Positions 50,893 through 60,257 of a stretch of 64,000 nt of DNA are shown in pieces. Every line of letters begins with the position of its first letter. Position 1 is the first letter of the stretch. The stretch comes from Streptomyces sp. TSRI0281 (GTDB taxonomy: Bacteria; Actinomycetota; Actinomycetes; Streptomycetales; Streptomycetaceae): positions 245,234-309,233 of the forward strand of contig NZ_LWLE01000033.1 in assembly GCF_001905125.1 (NCBI RefSeq), read 5' to 3'. The translations under genes were made by a program, and so were the position numbers. The notes beneath the pieces were generated by a model. That model saw nothing but the letters and a program-made list of their open reading frames with translations. It did not search any database and had not been told where the DNA came from.

Positions 50893-53800
50893 GTGCGCTA
50901 CTGCATCCTCGGCACCACCCGGGCACTCCGCGACGACGGCACGGCCGTCGCCCTCGGCGGGGCGCGGCTGCGCGCCCTGCTCACCGTTCTCGCGCTGCGC
51001 CCCGGCCGTCCGGTCCCGGCCGGGGTGCTCGTCGACGAGGTGTGGGACGGCGATCCGCCCGTCGACGCGGCGGGCGCCCTCCAGGCGCTCGTGGGCCGGC
51101 TGCGGCGCGCGCTCGGCCGGGCCGCCGTCGCGTCGGCGGACGGCGGATACCGGCTCACCGCCGAGCCGGACGCCGTGGACCTGCACCGTTTCGAGCGGCT
51201 CGCGGGGGAGGGGACCCGGGCCCTGGAGCAGGGGGACGCCGCCGGGGCCGCCGCGCTGCTGGACGAGGCCCTCGCCCTGTGGCGCGGACCGGCCCTCGCC
51301 GATCTGCCGGACCGGGCCGCCGCCGCGTCCCGCTGGGAGGCCCGCAGGCTCGATGCCCGGCGGACCGGGTTCGCCGCGGCCCTCGCCCTGGGCCGGGCGG
51401 ACGAGGCCCTGCCCGAACTGGCCGCGCTCTGCGACGCCCACCCGCTCGACGAACCGCTCCAGGCGCTGCGGATCAGGGCCCTGCGCGACGCGGGCCGCAC
51501 GGCGCAGGCGCTGGCGGCGTACGAGGGGACGCGCTCCATACTCGTGGACCGGCTCGGCACCGACCCCGGGCCCGCACTGCGCGCCCTGTACGACGAACTG
51601 CTGCACCAGACAGCGCCGGCCGCACCACCGGCACACCCGGCCGCATCACCGGCCCACCCGGAGATCCCGGCCCACCCGGCTCCACGGAAGCACTCCGCAC
51701 CCCCCTCCCCGCCCCCGCCGCCCCCGGCCGGGAATCTGCGGGCCAGGCTCACCAGCTTCGTCGGCCGGGAGACGGACATCGCCGCCCTGCGCGAGGACCT
51801 CACCCGCAGCCGGCTGATCACGCTGCTCGGCCCCGGCGGCGCGGGCAAGACCCGGCTCTCCCAGGAGGCGGCGGAGACGGTCGCCGCCGCGTGGCCGGAC
51901 GGCGTCTGGATGGCGGAACTGGCCCCCGTCGACGACCCGGACGCCGTACCCGAGGCCGTACTGACCGCGCTCGGTGCCCGCGAGACCGTGCTGCGCGGCG
52001 CCGGTGCGGAGGAGTTGCGGGCCGCCGAGCGCGGTGCCGGGGACCCGCTCGTACGCCTCACCGAGCACTGTTCCCGGCGGCGCATGCTGCTGCTCCTCGA
52101 CAACTGCGAACACGTCATCGAGGCCGCCGCCGCGCTCACCGACCACCTCCTCTCCCACTGCCCGCAGCTCACCGTGCTGGCGACCAGCCGCGAACCCCTC
52201 GGCGTACCGGGCGAGTTCGTCCGCCCCGTCGACCCGCTGCCGGACCCGATGGCGCTGCGGCTGCTCGCCGACCGGGGGAACGCCGCCAGCCCCGGTTTCC
52301 GGATCGACGCGGACGAGGAGACCGCGGCGGCCGCAGCGGAGATCTGCCACCGGCTCGACGGGCTGCCGCTCGCCATCGAACTGGCCGCGGCCCGGCTGCG
52401 GATGCTCAGCCCGCGCCAGATCGCCGACCGGCTGGACGACCGCTTCCGGCTGCTGACCAACGGCAGCCGTACCGTGCTGCCGCGCCAGCAGACCCTGCGC
52501 GCCGTCGTCGACTGGTCGTGGGACCTGCTGGACCGTGCCGAGCGCGCCGTGCTGCGCCGGCTGTCGGTGTTCGCGGGCGGCTGTGCGCTCGCCGCGGCCG
52601 AGGAGGTCTGCGCCCTGCCCGCCGGACACGGCGCCGCAGCGGACCTCGCGGGGGAGGACGGGGCCTTCGGCCTGGTCGACTCGCGGGACGTCGCCGCGCT
52701 CCTGGGCTCCCTCGTCGACAAGTCCCTCGTCGTCGCGGCTCCCGGCGGCGACGGTGAGATGCGCTACCGGCTCCTGGAGACCGTCGGCGAGTACGCCTCC
52801 GAGCGCCTCGACGAGGCGGCCGAGCGCACCGCCGTCGAGGGACGCCACCTGGTGCACTTCCGGGAGCTCGCCCGGACCACCGCACCGGAACTCCGCGGTG
52901 GCGGACAGCGGGCCGCCATCGAACGCCTGCAGCGCGAGTACGAGAACCTGCGCGTCGCGCTGCGCCGTGCGGTGGCCGCCCGGGACGAGCACGAGGCGCT
53001 CTGCCTCGTGCTCTCGCTGGCCTGGTACTGGCTGATGCGCGATCTGCGCACCGAGGCCCGCCACTGGGCCGACGCGGTCGCCGCCCTGGGCCCCGACCCG
53101 TTCGCCCCGCCGGGCACCCCGGCCCCCTCGCTCCGGCGGCAGGCCATCGACTCGCCGCCGCCGATGGAGCCCGAGCTGCTCCAGGAGGCGCGGCGGGGGG
53201 TCGCCCTGGTCCAACTGGCCACCATGGACCACGCGATGGACCTGTGGATGAAGGGGGACAACCAGGAGCGGCTGCGGGTGATCACGCAGACCTACCGGGC
53301 GGGCCAGCCGCAGACCTGCCGTACCCCGGGCCATCTCTGGATGTACGCCGTCATGCTGACCGGCGACGCCGATCAGCTGCACGAGGTGCTGGACGAGACC
53401 GTCCGGGCCTGCCGGGAGTTCGGCTTCGCATGGGAGCTGGCCGCCGCGCTCCAGAACCGCGCCAACTTCCTGGCCAACCACGCCGAATCGTCCGGCCGGG
53501 CGCGGGCGGACGCCGAGGAGAGCCTGGAGATCTTCGTCCGGCTCGACGATGCGTGGGGCGCCGCCGAGGCGCTCTCCTCCCGGGGCGAGGCCCATGAGCG
53601 GGCCGGGCACTTCGCCGCTGCCGCCGAGGACTTCCTGGCCGCTGTCGGCTACGCGGAACAACTGGGCGCCCAGGCCCAGGTCGGGCTGTTGCGGGCCCGG
53701 TACGCGGGCATCCTCACCGAGACCGGCCGGGGCGAGGAGGCGGAGGCCATCCTGCGCGAAGTGATCGACGGGGGACGGTATTCGGGGAGCGACGCGACCC

Positions 53801-54315
53801 CGGCCGCCCGGATGCATCTGGGCCTGTGGCTGGGCCAGGCCGGCCGTATCGACGAGGCCAGGGAGCAGCTGGCCCGGCTGGACGAAGAGTTCGATTCGGA
53901 GACGGTGGCGATCTTCGGCGGTTTCGTGCTCGGGGTGCTGGCCTGGCTGGACAACCTCGAAGGCGACCACGCCACGGCGTTGCGGCGGGCCCTGAAGGCC
54001 CTGGAGCGGTCGCAGGACCGGCTGTCGCTGATGGTGGCGCCGCAGATGGCCTCCGTCCATCTGATCGCGGTGGCCTGGGCGCTCGGCGGGATCGGTGGCG
54101 AGCGGGGCGGCAGGGACGCGGCGCGGGTGCTCGGTCTGCAGGCGGCGAGGCGGCCCGAGGGGCATGTGCCGACGACGACGGAGCGGCGGAATCTGGCCCG
54201 CGCCGAGGAGATCGCCCGCGCCGTGCTCGGCGACGCCGCCTATGCGCGGGCGTACGCCGAGGGCGGCGGCCTCACGCTGGACGAGGTCACCGCCCTGGCG
54301 GGCATGTACCTGTAG
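50893..54315 (+). CDS. SARP/BTAD regulator with NB-ARC and TPR domains
   Basis: The 1140-residue regulator has a winged-helix DNA-binding domain (1-90; RALLTVLALRPGRPVPAGVL, DEVWDGDPP). A BTAD domain follows (about 95-240; EPLQALRIRALRDAGRTAQA). NB-ARC comes next, with Walker A GPGGAGKTRL near 312 and Walker B RRMLLLLDNCEH. TPR-like helices fill the C-terminal part. This AfsR-type layout links ATP-dependent switching with activation of target promoters, often secondary metabolism. GTG 50893 was chosen because the winged helix begins at once. No pathway genes are next to it, so it may be pleiotropic. Confidence 0.93.
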   Translation: MRYCILGTTRALRDDGTAVALGGARLRALLTVLALRPGRPVPAGVLVDEVWDGDPPVDAAGALQALVGRLRRALGRAAVASADGGYRLTAEPDAVDLHRFERLAGEGTRALEQGDAAGAAALLDEALALWRGPALADLPDRAAAASRWEARRLDARRTGFAAALALGRADEALPELAALCDAHPLDEPLQALRIRALRDAGRTAQALAAYEGTRSILVDRLGTDPGPALRALYDELLHQTAPAAPPAHPAASPAHPEIPAHPAPRKHSAPPSPPPPPPAGNLRARLTSFVGRETDIAALREDLTRSRLITLLGPGGAGKTRLSQEAAETVAAAWPDGVWMAELAPVDDPDAVPEAVLTALGARETVLRGAGAEELRAAERGAGDPLVRLTEHCSRRRMLLLLDNCEHVIEAAAALTDHLLSHCPQLTVLATSREPLGVPGEFVRPVDPLPDPMALRLLADRGNAASPGFRIDADEETAAAAAEICHRLDGLPLAIELAAARLRMLSPRQIADRLDDRFRLLTNGSRTVLPRQQTLRAVVDWSWDLLDRAERAVLRRLSVFAGGCALAAAEEVCALPAGHGAAADLAGEDGAFGLVDSRDVAALLGSLVDKSLVVAAPGGDGEMRYRLLETVGEYASERLDEAAERTAVEGRHLVHFRELARTTAPELRGGGQRAAIERLQREYENLRVALRRAVAARDEHEALCLVLSLAWYWLMRDLRTEARHWADAVAALGPDPFAPPGTPAPSLRRQAIDSPPPMEPELLQEARRGVALVQLATMDHAMDLWMKGDNQERLRVITQTYRAGQPQTCRTPGHLWMYAVMLTGDADQLHEVLDETVRACREFGFAWELAAALQNRANFLANHAESSGRARADAEESLEIFVRLDDAWGAAEALSSRGEAHERAGHFAAAAEDFLAAVGYAEQLGAQAQVGLLRARYAGILTETGRGEEAEAILREVIDGGRYSGSDATPAARMHLGLWLGQAGRIDEAREQLARLDEEFDSETVAIFGGFVLGVLAWLDNLEGDHATALRRALKALERSQDRLSLMVAPQMASVHLIAVAWALGGIGGERGGRDAARVLGLQAARRPEGHVPTTTERRNLARAEEIARAVLGDAAYARAYAEGGGLTLDEVTALAGMYL

Positions 54316-54321
54316 CGGCTG

Positions 54322-54383
54322 CCCGGTGGCGTCACGCCCGGTGGCGCGGTTGTCCGGTGGTGTCACGCCCGGTGGCGCGGCTT
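54322..54383. repeat. 31-bp tandem repeat
   Basis: GTCACGCCCGGTGGCGCGG occurs at 54331-54349 and 54362-54380 with similar flanks. The period is 31 bp. It lies between the stop of the SARP gene and the end of the convergent ABC permease gene. Confidence 0.85.
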
Positions 54384-54460
54384 CCCGGGTGTGGCCCGCC
54401 CGGTGGGGCGGAGGCCGGAGCGGGCGCAGGGCCGGGTCGCTGCCGGGGGACGCCGCGGGA

Positions 54461-55309
54461 TCAGGTCTTCTTGCGGAACTTGGACACCGCGAGGGGGGCC
54501 GTCACCAGCGTGATCACCGTCGCCCAGCCCAGCGTCACCCACACCGAGTGGGCGACGGGCCCGCCCATCATCAGACCGCGTGCGGCGTCCGCAAGGTTGG
54601 ACAGCGGGTTGTATTCGGTGAACGTCTGGAGCCAGCCGGGCATGGTCTGTGTCGGGGCGAAGATCGAGGAGCCGAACTGGAGGGGCATCAGCACGAGCAT
54701 CCCCGTTCCCTGCACCGCCTGGGTCGTCTTCATGGACAGTCCGAGCAGGATGAAGATCCACATGATGGCGGCGCCGAACACCGCCGACAGGGCGATCGCC
54801 TCGATCAGCCCGAGCACCGACGTCCTGAGCTCCATGCCGAGCGCGAAGCCCATGGCCAGCAGGATGAAGGTGGCGACCATCATCCGGCCGAGCTCGACCA
54901 CGATCTTCGCGATGAGGACCGAGGAGCGGGCGATCGGCATCGTCCGGAACCGGTCCATGACGCCCTTGCGGAAGTCGTCGTTGACACCGGAGCCGACCGC
55001 GGAGGCGATGTTCATGCCCATCATCGCCATCAGGCCGGGGATCAGGTAGTTCAGGTAGTCCTGCCGGTCGCCGCCCAGGCTGCCGCCGACCGAGCCGCCG
55101 AAGACGTACACGAAGAGCAGTGTGAAGATGATGGGCATCAGGACCGCGTCGAACATCGACTCGGGGTCCTTCTTGATCTGGAGCAGATTGCGCCGCACCA
55201 GGGCCCCGATGTGCCGCAGATTGGCCCGCAGTCCGATCCGGCCCTCGCCGGGAAGCGCCTTCGGCGGTACGGATCCGGTGGGCGTGGGCGTCAGAGTCGC
55301 CGTGCTCAT
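54461..55309 (-). CDS. ABC-2 type permease (DrrB-like)
   Basis: The 282-residue protein starts with a hydrophilic segment, then LVRRNLLQIKKDPESMFDAV and LMPIIFTLLFVYVFGGSVGG, with about six membrane segments. Signature ABC-2 regions include NDDFRKGVMDRFRTMPIARS and FTEYNPLSNLADAARGLMMG near the end. This is the daunorubicin-exporter type. ATG 55309 overlaps the stop of the ATPase gene (ATGA), so the two are coupled. Confidence 0.93.
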   Translation of the reverse strand: MSTATLTPTPTGSVPPKALPGEGRIGLRANLRHIGALVRRNLLQIKKDPESMFDAVLMPIIFTLLFVYVFGGSVGGSLGGDRQDYLNYLIPGLMAMMGMNIASAVGSGVNDDFRKGVMDRFRTMPIARSSVLIAKIVVELGRMMVATFILLAMGFALGMELRTSVLGLIEAIALSAVFGAAIMWIFILLGLSMKTTQAVQGTGMLVLMPLQFGSSIFAPTQTMPGWLQTFTEYNPLSNLADAARGLMMGGPVAHSVWVTLGWATVITLVTAPLAVSKFRKKT

Positions 55310-56319
55310 GCCGCGACCTCCTCGGGGATCGTGTCGGTCACGGACGGGGACTTCTCACCGGTGATGGCGAGGAACACCTCGTCCAGGCTGGGCAGTGCGG
55401 TGGCGACATGGGCGAGGGAGAACCCCCGGGTGCCCAGCAGCCCTATGACGGCGGTGAGCTGCTCGTCGCTGAGGATCGGCACGAGCAGCAGCCCCTCGTC
55501 CGGTACGGCCTGTGCGCCCGCGATCCCGTCGAGTCCGGCCTCCCTGAGCGCCTGGGCCATCGCGGCCAGCTGCGCCGGGTCCGAGGGCCGGATCTGGAGG
55601 GTGCGGCCGCCGACCTTCGCCTTGAGCTCGTCCACCCCGCCGCTCGCGATGATCTTCCCCTGGTCGATGACCGTCAGCTCGTCGGCGAGCTGTTCGGCCT
55701 CCTCCATGTACTGGGTGGTGAGCAGCACGGTCGCCCCCTCCGCGACCATCCGCTGCACCTCGTCCCAGACCTCGTTACGGGTACGGGGGTCGAGCCCCGT
55801 CGTCGGCTCGTCCAGATACAGGACGGCCGGGCTGCCGATCATGGAGGCGGCCAGGTCGAGCCGGCGCCGCATACCGCCGGAGTACTCCATCGCCGGGCGC
55901 CGGGCGGCGGCGGTGAGCGAGAACCGCTCCAGGAGTTCGTCGGCGCGGGACCGGGCCCGCTTGCGGGACAGGTCGAGCAGGCGCCCGACCATGTAGAGGT
56001 TCTCCCAGCCGGAGAGCTTCTCGTCGACCGAGGCGTACTGGCCGGTCAGGCCGATGGTCCGGCGCAGTTGCCGGGGCTGCTTCACCACGTCGTACCCCGC
56101 GACGACGGCGTGTCCCGCGTCGGGGAGGATCAGGGTGGACAGGCAGCGTACGAGCGTGGTCTTGCCCGCGCCGTTGGGGCCGAGCACACCGAGCACGGTG
56201 CCCTGGCTCACATCGAGGTCCACGCCGTCCAGCGCTTTGGTCGAGCCGTAGTGCTTGACCAGTCCCCGCACCTCGACGGCGTTCGTGCCGTGCCCGGGGT
56301 TCTTGTCGGTTCGTGTCAT
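55306..56319 (-). CDS. ABC exporter ATPase (DrrA-like)
   Basis: The 337-residue ATPase shows Walker A GPNGAGKTTLVRCLSTLI, Q-loop GLTGQYASVDEKLSG, signature MEYSGGMRRRLDLAASMI, Walker B LYLDEPTTGLDP and a switch His-type LLTTQYMEEAEQL. The C-terminal 90 residues form the DrrA-specific extension (LAHVATALPSLDEVFLAITG). With the permease it exports a drug or metabolite. ATG 56319 was chosen for AGGAC upstream. Confidence 0.94.
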   Translation of the reverse strand: MTRTDKNPGHGTNAVEVRGLVKHYGSTKALDGVDLDVSQGTVLGVLGPNGAGKTTLVRCLSTLILPDAGHAVVAGYDVVKQPRQLRRTIGLTGQYASVDEKLSGWENLYMVGRLLDLSRKRARSRADELLERFSLTAAARRPAMEYSGGMRRRLDLAASMIGSPAVLYLDEPTTGLDPRTRNEVWDEVQRMVAEGATVLLTTQYMEEAEQLADELTVIDQGKIIASGGVDELKAKVGGRTLQIRPSDPAQLAAMAQALREAGLDGIAGAQAVPDEGLLLVPILSDEQLTAVIGLLGTRGFSLAHVATALPSLDEVFLAITGEKSPSVTDTIPEEVAA

Positions 56320-56340
56320 GTCCTCATGGGACCAACCGCC

Positions 56341-56414
56341 ACCGACAGCCCGCCGACATTCCACCGACAGACGGGCGACAGCCCGCCGATGGGGGATGTC
56401 GGCGGGCTGTCGGT
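56341..56414 (-). promoter_or_regulatory. Two alternative hairpins between panB and the ABC exporter
   Basis: On the minus-strand transcript, the segment 56414-56396 can pair with 56359-56341 over 19 bp. It can instead pair with an inner copy (56390-56376) over 14 bp. The copies share the sequence TCGGCGGGCTGTCG. The two pairings exclude each other. The shorter hairpin could end the panB transcript; the longer could hide it before the exporter genes. An operator made of repeats is an alternative. Confidence 0.55.
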
Positions 56415-56440
56415 GATGCGGGAAATGGTCCGCGGTGGGT

Positions 56441-57328
56441 CTAGTGGAACGCGTGCTCGGGAGCCGGGAACGAGCCGCCCACGACCTCGTCGGCGAACTC
56501 CTTCGCCGCGTCGCCGAGCACCTGGCGCAGGTTGGCGTACTGCTTGGTGAAGCGCGGCACCTTGCCGCCGGTCAGGCCGACCATGTCGGTGTAGACCAGC
56601 ACCTGGGCGTCCGTGTCGGGTCCGGCGCCGATGCCGACGGTCGGGATGTGCAGGGTGCGGGTGACCTCGGCGGCCAGCTCGGCCGGTACGAGCTCCAGGA
56701 CGACGGCGAACGCGCCCGCGTCCTGCACCGCCTTCGCGTCGCGCAGCAGTTGCTGGGCGGCCTCCTCGCCGCGGCCCTGTACCCGGTAGCCCATCGAGTT
56801 GACGGACTGCGGGGTGAGGCCGATGTGGGCCATCACCGGGATGCCGGCCTCGACCAGCAGCCGGATCTGCTCGTGGGAGCGTTCGCCGCCCTCCAGCTTC
56901 ACCGCGCCGACCCCGGACTCCTTGACCAGCCGGGTGGCGTTGCGCAGGGCCTGGACGGGCCCCTCCTGGTACGACCCGAAGGGCAGGTCGGCGACGATGA
57001 GGGCGCGCGTGGTGCCCCGGACGACGGCGGCGGACAGCATGGCGATCTCGTCCATCGTGACGGGCACGGTGGTCTCGTAGCCGAGGTGACAGTTGCCCAT
57101 GGAGTCCCCGACGAGCATGACCGGGATACCGGCCTCGTCGAAGACGGACGCGGTCATCGCGTCGTAGGCGGTGAGCATGGGCCACTTCTCGCCGCGCTCG
57201 GTGGCGGCGGCGATGTTGTGGACGGTGATGCGGCGGGTGCCCTTGCCTCCGTACAGCGCCTTGCTGCTGTCGGCGGGGGGACCGGCGGGGGAGGGGGCGG
57301 ACTGATTCTGCGCAGCCTGAAGCGACAT
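56441..57328 (-). CDS. panB: 3-methyl-2-oxobutanoate hydroxymethyltransferase
   Basis: The 295-residue enzyme makes ketopantoate from 3-methyl-2-oxobutanoate and methylene-tetrahydrofolate, the first step to pantothenate and coenzyme A. Key blocks: MLTAYDAMTASVFDEAGIPV, MLVGDSMGNCHLGYETTVPV, ADLPFGSYQEGP, VKLEGGERS and VMAHIGLTPQSVNSMGYRVQ. ATG 57328 has AAGGAG 9 bases upstream, better than ATG 57349. The first 25 residues are a variable tail. Confidence 0.97.
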   Translation of the reverse strand: MSLQAAQNQSAPSPAGPPADSSKALYGGKGTRRITVHNIAAATERGEKWPMLTAYDAMTASVFDEAGIPVMLVGDSMGNCHLGYETTVPVTMDEIAMLSAAVVRGTTRALIVADLPFGSYQEGPVQALRNATRLVKESGVGAVKLEGGERSHEQIRLLVEAGIPVMAHIGLTPQSVNSMGYRVQGRGEEAAQQLLRDAKAVQDAGAFAVVLELVPAELAAEVTRTLHIPTVGIGAGPDTDAQVLVYTDMVGLTGGKVPRFTKQYANLRQVLGDAAKEFADEVVGGSFPAPEHAFH

Positions 57329-57456
57329 GGCCAACGGCTCCTTCGTCATCTCGAGGCGCCCTGACGGCGTCCCCGGATCCCCTCCATGGTGGCATCCCCG
57401 CGCGGCCGACGGGAAGTGGGCCCGCACCGGTCATCGAGGAGGGTAAAGACTTATCA

Positions 57457-57475
57457 ATACGAGACGGTCTCGTAT
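57457..57475. promoter_or_regulatory. 19-bp TetR operator before the MFS gene
   Basis: ATACGAGAC-G-GTCTCGTAT is a perfect inverted repeat with a 1-bp centre, 25-43 bp upstream of the MFS ATG. This overlaps where its promoter should be. The likely repressor is the TetR protein encoded after the MFS gene (59266-60066). Confidence 0.85.
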
Positions 57476-57499
57476 CGCAAGTGGGTTAGGGTCGTGGCC

Positions 57500-59125
57500 A
57501 TGTCCATACCGTCCGGCGCTCCCGTCGCCGTGCCCCATGTCCCGGAAGCGATCCACCGCCGCCGCTGGGCGATCCTCACCGTTCTCATGTTCAGCCTGCT
57601 CATCGTGGTGCTGGACAACTCGATCCTCAACGTCGCGGTCAAGACGATCGCCAGCCCCTCGCCGACCGGCATCGGCGCCACCCAGAGCGAGCTGGAGTGG
57701 GCGATCAACTCCTACACGCTCGTCTTCGCGGGGCTGCTCTTCACCGCGGGCCTGCTCGGCGACCGCATCGGCCGCAAGAAGGTCCTCCTCTTCGGCATCC
57801 TGGTCTTCGGCATCGGCTCCGCTCTGGCCGCGCTCTCCTCCTCGCCCGCCGAACTCATCACCTGGCGCGCGCTGATGGGCTTCGGCGCGGCGTTCGTGAT
57901 GCCCGCCACCCTCGCCGTCCTGATGAACGTCTTCGAGCGGGACGAGCAGCCCAAGGCCATCGGCATCTGGGCGGGCAGCGTCGGCCTCGGCATCGCCATC
58001 GGGCCCATCACCGGTGGGCTGCTCCTGGAGCACTTCTGGTGGGGCTCGATCTTCCTGGTCAACGTTCCCGTGGTGATCGTCGCCCTGGTCGCGATGGCCC
58101 TCCTGGTACCGGACTCCCGGGACCCGAAGCCCGGCAAGGTCGACCCGCTGGGTGTCGTGCTCTCCATCGTCGGCCTCGTCCTGCTCGTGTACGGCATCAT
58201 CCGCGGCGGCGAGCTCGCCGACTTCACCGACACCACTGTGCTCGCCTCGACCATCGGCGGCCTCGTCGTGCTCGCCGGGTTCGTCTGGCACGAGAAGCGC
58301 AGCAGCCACCCGGCCATCGACATCTCGTACTTCAAGAAGCCCGCCTTCTCCGCCGCCGTGGCCGCGATCGCCCTGGTCTTCTTCGCGCTGATGGGCGTGA
58401 CCTTCTTCTCCGCCTTCTATCTGCAGAGCGTGCGCGGTTACAGCGCGCTGGAGTCCGGGCTGCTGATCGTGCCGCTGGCCGCCGCCCAGATGATCTTCGC
58501 GCCGCGCGCCCGGCTGGTCGTCGACCGGTTCGGTGCCCGTGCCGTGTGCACCGTGGGCATGCTGCTGGTCGCGGGCGGGCTCGCGGCGTTCGGCCTGTTC
58601 GACGCCGGTACGCCGGTCTGGGTGATGTGCCTGGTCTTCTTCGTCCAGGGCACCGGCATGGCGCACATCATGCCGCCGGTCACCGTCGCCGTGATGCAGG
58701 CGCTGCCCCGGGAGAAGGCGGGCTCCGGCTCGGCCATCAACAACACCTTCCGCCAGGTCGGCGGAGCGCTCGGCGTCGCCGTGCTCGGCTCGGTGCTGTC
58801 CACCGTCTACCGGGGCGACATCGAGGGACACCTGTCCGGGGTCCCGGCCGGGGCCAGGGACGTCGCGGGGGAGTCGATCGAGGCCACCCTGGGGGTCGCC
58901 GCCAAGCTGGGCCCGGCGGGCAAACCGCTGATCGCGGCGGCGAACGACGCGTTCATCAGCGCCATGCACGTCACCGCCCTCGGCTCGGCTGCCGTCGCCC
59001 TGATCGGCGCCGCGGTCGTCGGCCTGTTCCTTCCGGGACGGCTCCCGGCCCGCGTGGACGGGGCGCCGGCCCGCAGTGGCGCCGACGACGAGCCCGTACT
59101 GGAGGGAAAGGCCGCCGGCCGGTAG
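57500..59125 (+). CDS. MFS multidrug exporter, DHA2 (14-helix) family
   Basis: The 541-residue protein has 14 predicted helices and DHA2 markers: LLIVVLDNSILNVAVKTIAS, GLLGDRIGRKKVLLFG (motif A), ALMGFGAAFVMPATLAVLMN, and AIGPITGGLLLEHFWWGSIF (motif C region). It should export toxic compounds. Repression by the downstream TetR is suggested by the dyad just upstream. A hairpin separates the two genes. Confidence 0.95.
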   Translation: MSIPSGAPVAVPHVPEAIHRRRWAILTVLMFSLLIVVLDNSILNVAVKTIASPSPTGIGATQSELEWAINSYTLVFAGLLFTAGLLGDRIGRKKVLLFGILVFGIGSALAALSSSPAELITWRALMGFGAAFVMPATLAVLMNVFERDEQPKAIGIWAGSVGLGIAIGPITGGLLLEHFWWGSIFLVNVPVVIVALVAMALLVPDSRDPKPGKVDPLGVVLSIVGLVLLVYGIIRGGELADFTDTTVLASTIGGLVVLAGFVWHEKRSSHPAIDISYFKKPAFSAAVAAIALVFFALMGVTFFSAFYLQSVRGYSALESGLLIVPLAAAQMIFAPRARLVVDRFGARAVCTVGMLLVAGGLAAFGLFDAGTPVWVMCLVFFVQGTGMAHIMPPVTVAVMQALPREKAGSGSAINNTFRQVGGALGVAVLGSVLSTVYRGDIEGHLSGVPAGARDVAGESIEATLGVAAKLGPAGKPLIAAANDAFISAMHVTALGSAAVALIGAAVVGLFLPGRLPARVDGAPARSGADDEPVLEGKAAGR

Positions 59126-59137
59126 CCGCGCCACCAC

Positions 59138-59173
59138 CGGCCGGGGGTCCCCCGACGGGGTGGCCCCCGGCCG
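59138..59173. terminator. Hairpin after the MFS gene
   Basis: CGGCCGGGGG (59138-59147) pairs with CCCCCGGCCG (59164-59173), with further inner pairing CCCCGAC/GGGG. It may limit read-through into the TetR gene. Confidence 0.6.
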
Positions 59174-59265
59174 AACGTCGTCCGGCACGCTCCGGGTCGG
59201 CGAGAATCGTGGCGGCGGCAGCGAAGCAGCACGGCCGGACGGCCGGACGGCGCGGCGAGAGGCGG

Positions 59266-60066
59266 ATGCAGGTGCGGGAACAGGATCACGCGGACGACGC
59301 GCGGCTCCGTGACGACGCGGGCCGGGCACGACACCGTGACGACGCGGACGGCCCGGACCCCGTACCGGACCCCGTACCGGACCCCGTACCGGACCCCGTA
59401 CCGGACCCCGTGCCCGATTCCGTACCGGACCCCGTGCCCGACCCCGCGCCGGACCCCGCGCCGGAGCCGGAGCCCCGGCGCGGCCGCCCCCGCAGCGCCG
59501 CGGCCGAACGGGCCATCCTGGACGCCGTCATCGGACTCCTGGAGGCCGGGGAGCCCCTGGCCGGCCTGTCCATCGAGCGCATCGCCCGCACCGCGGGTGT
59601 GGGCAAGGCCACCATCTACCGGCGCTGGAGCGGCAAGGAGGAGCTCTTCGTCGACGTCCTGCGCGACATGGAGCCCGTCGACCCCGCCGTCTCCGGCACC
59701 GCGGGACTCGCCGATCTGCGGCTGCTCCTGGAGTCGTTGCGCACCCGCGGCCTCGCCCAGCGCTCCTCCGTCCTCCTGCACAACGTCTTCGCACAGATGA
59801 AGAGCCACCCCAAGCTGTGGTCCGAGTACCAGTGCACGGTGATCGCCCCGCGCCGGGTCGCGATGCTGGCGGCGGTGCGGCGGGCGGTGGACGCGGGCGA
59901 GCTCCGGGACGACATCGACGTGGAACTGATCGACGACCTGTTCCTCGGCCCCATGCTCGTACGCACCGTCCACCGCCCCGACGCCGCGCTGCCCGAGGAC
60001 CTCGCCGACAGCGTCATCCGGGTGCTGCTCCAGGGCCTTGCCCCCGAAGCCGCAGGTCACGGGTGA
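59266..60066 (+). CDS. TetR regulator with proline-rich N-terminal extension
   Basis: The 266-residue protein has a normal TetR helix-turn-helix (AERAILDAVIGLLEAGEPLA; ERIARTAGVGKATIYRRWSG). This is preceded by about 70 extra residues that include six or more PDPV/PDPA repeats, coded by a 12-bp unit (GGACCCCGTACC) at about 59353-59465. The C-terminal domain is of the TetR_C type (SHPKLWSEYQCTVIAPRRVA). It probably represses the upstream MFS exporter through 57457-57475. GAGAGGCGG lies before ATG 59266; a start nearer the DNA-binding domain is possible. Confidence 0.88.
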   Translation: MQVREQDHADDARLRDDAGRARHRDDADGPDPVPDPVPDPVPDPVPDPVPDSVPDPVPDPAPDPAPEPEPRRGRPRSAAAERAILDAVIGLLEAGEPLAGLSIERIARTAGVGKATIYRRWSGKEELFVDVLRDMEPVDPAVSGTAGLADLRLLLESLRTRGLAQRSSVLLHNVFAQMKSHPKLWSEYQCTVIAPRRVAMLAAVRRAVDAGELRDDIDVELIDDLFLGPMLVRTVHRPDAALPEDLADSVIRVLLQGLAPEAAGHG

Positions 60067-60257
60067 CGCGCCGGGGACCGGTGCCCGTGTGAGTGTTCTG
60101 TCACAACCCCGCATGGCCGGGCCCGCACCGGAACCCGCGGCCCCGCTCCGTTCGTCCTGACCTCCGTACGGCCGCCGTCGGCGGCGGGAAAGACACCGCA
60201 CATCGCCTAGGGTCAAGAGCGCGGCAATGGGCACGGCAAGGCAGTGAGGACAGCGCG

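Noticed and set aside
57431..59329. 632-codon minus-strand frame opposite the MFS exporter
   Set aside because: It is rich in Asp, Gly, His and Gln without any domain and mirrors the MFS codons.
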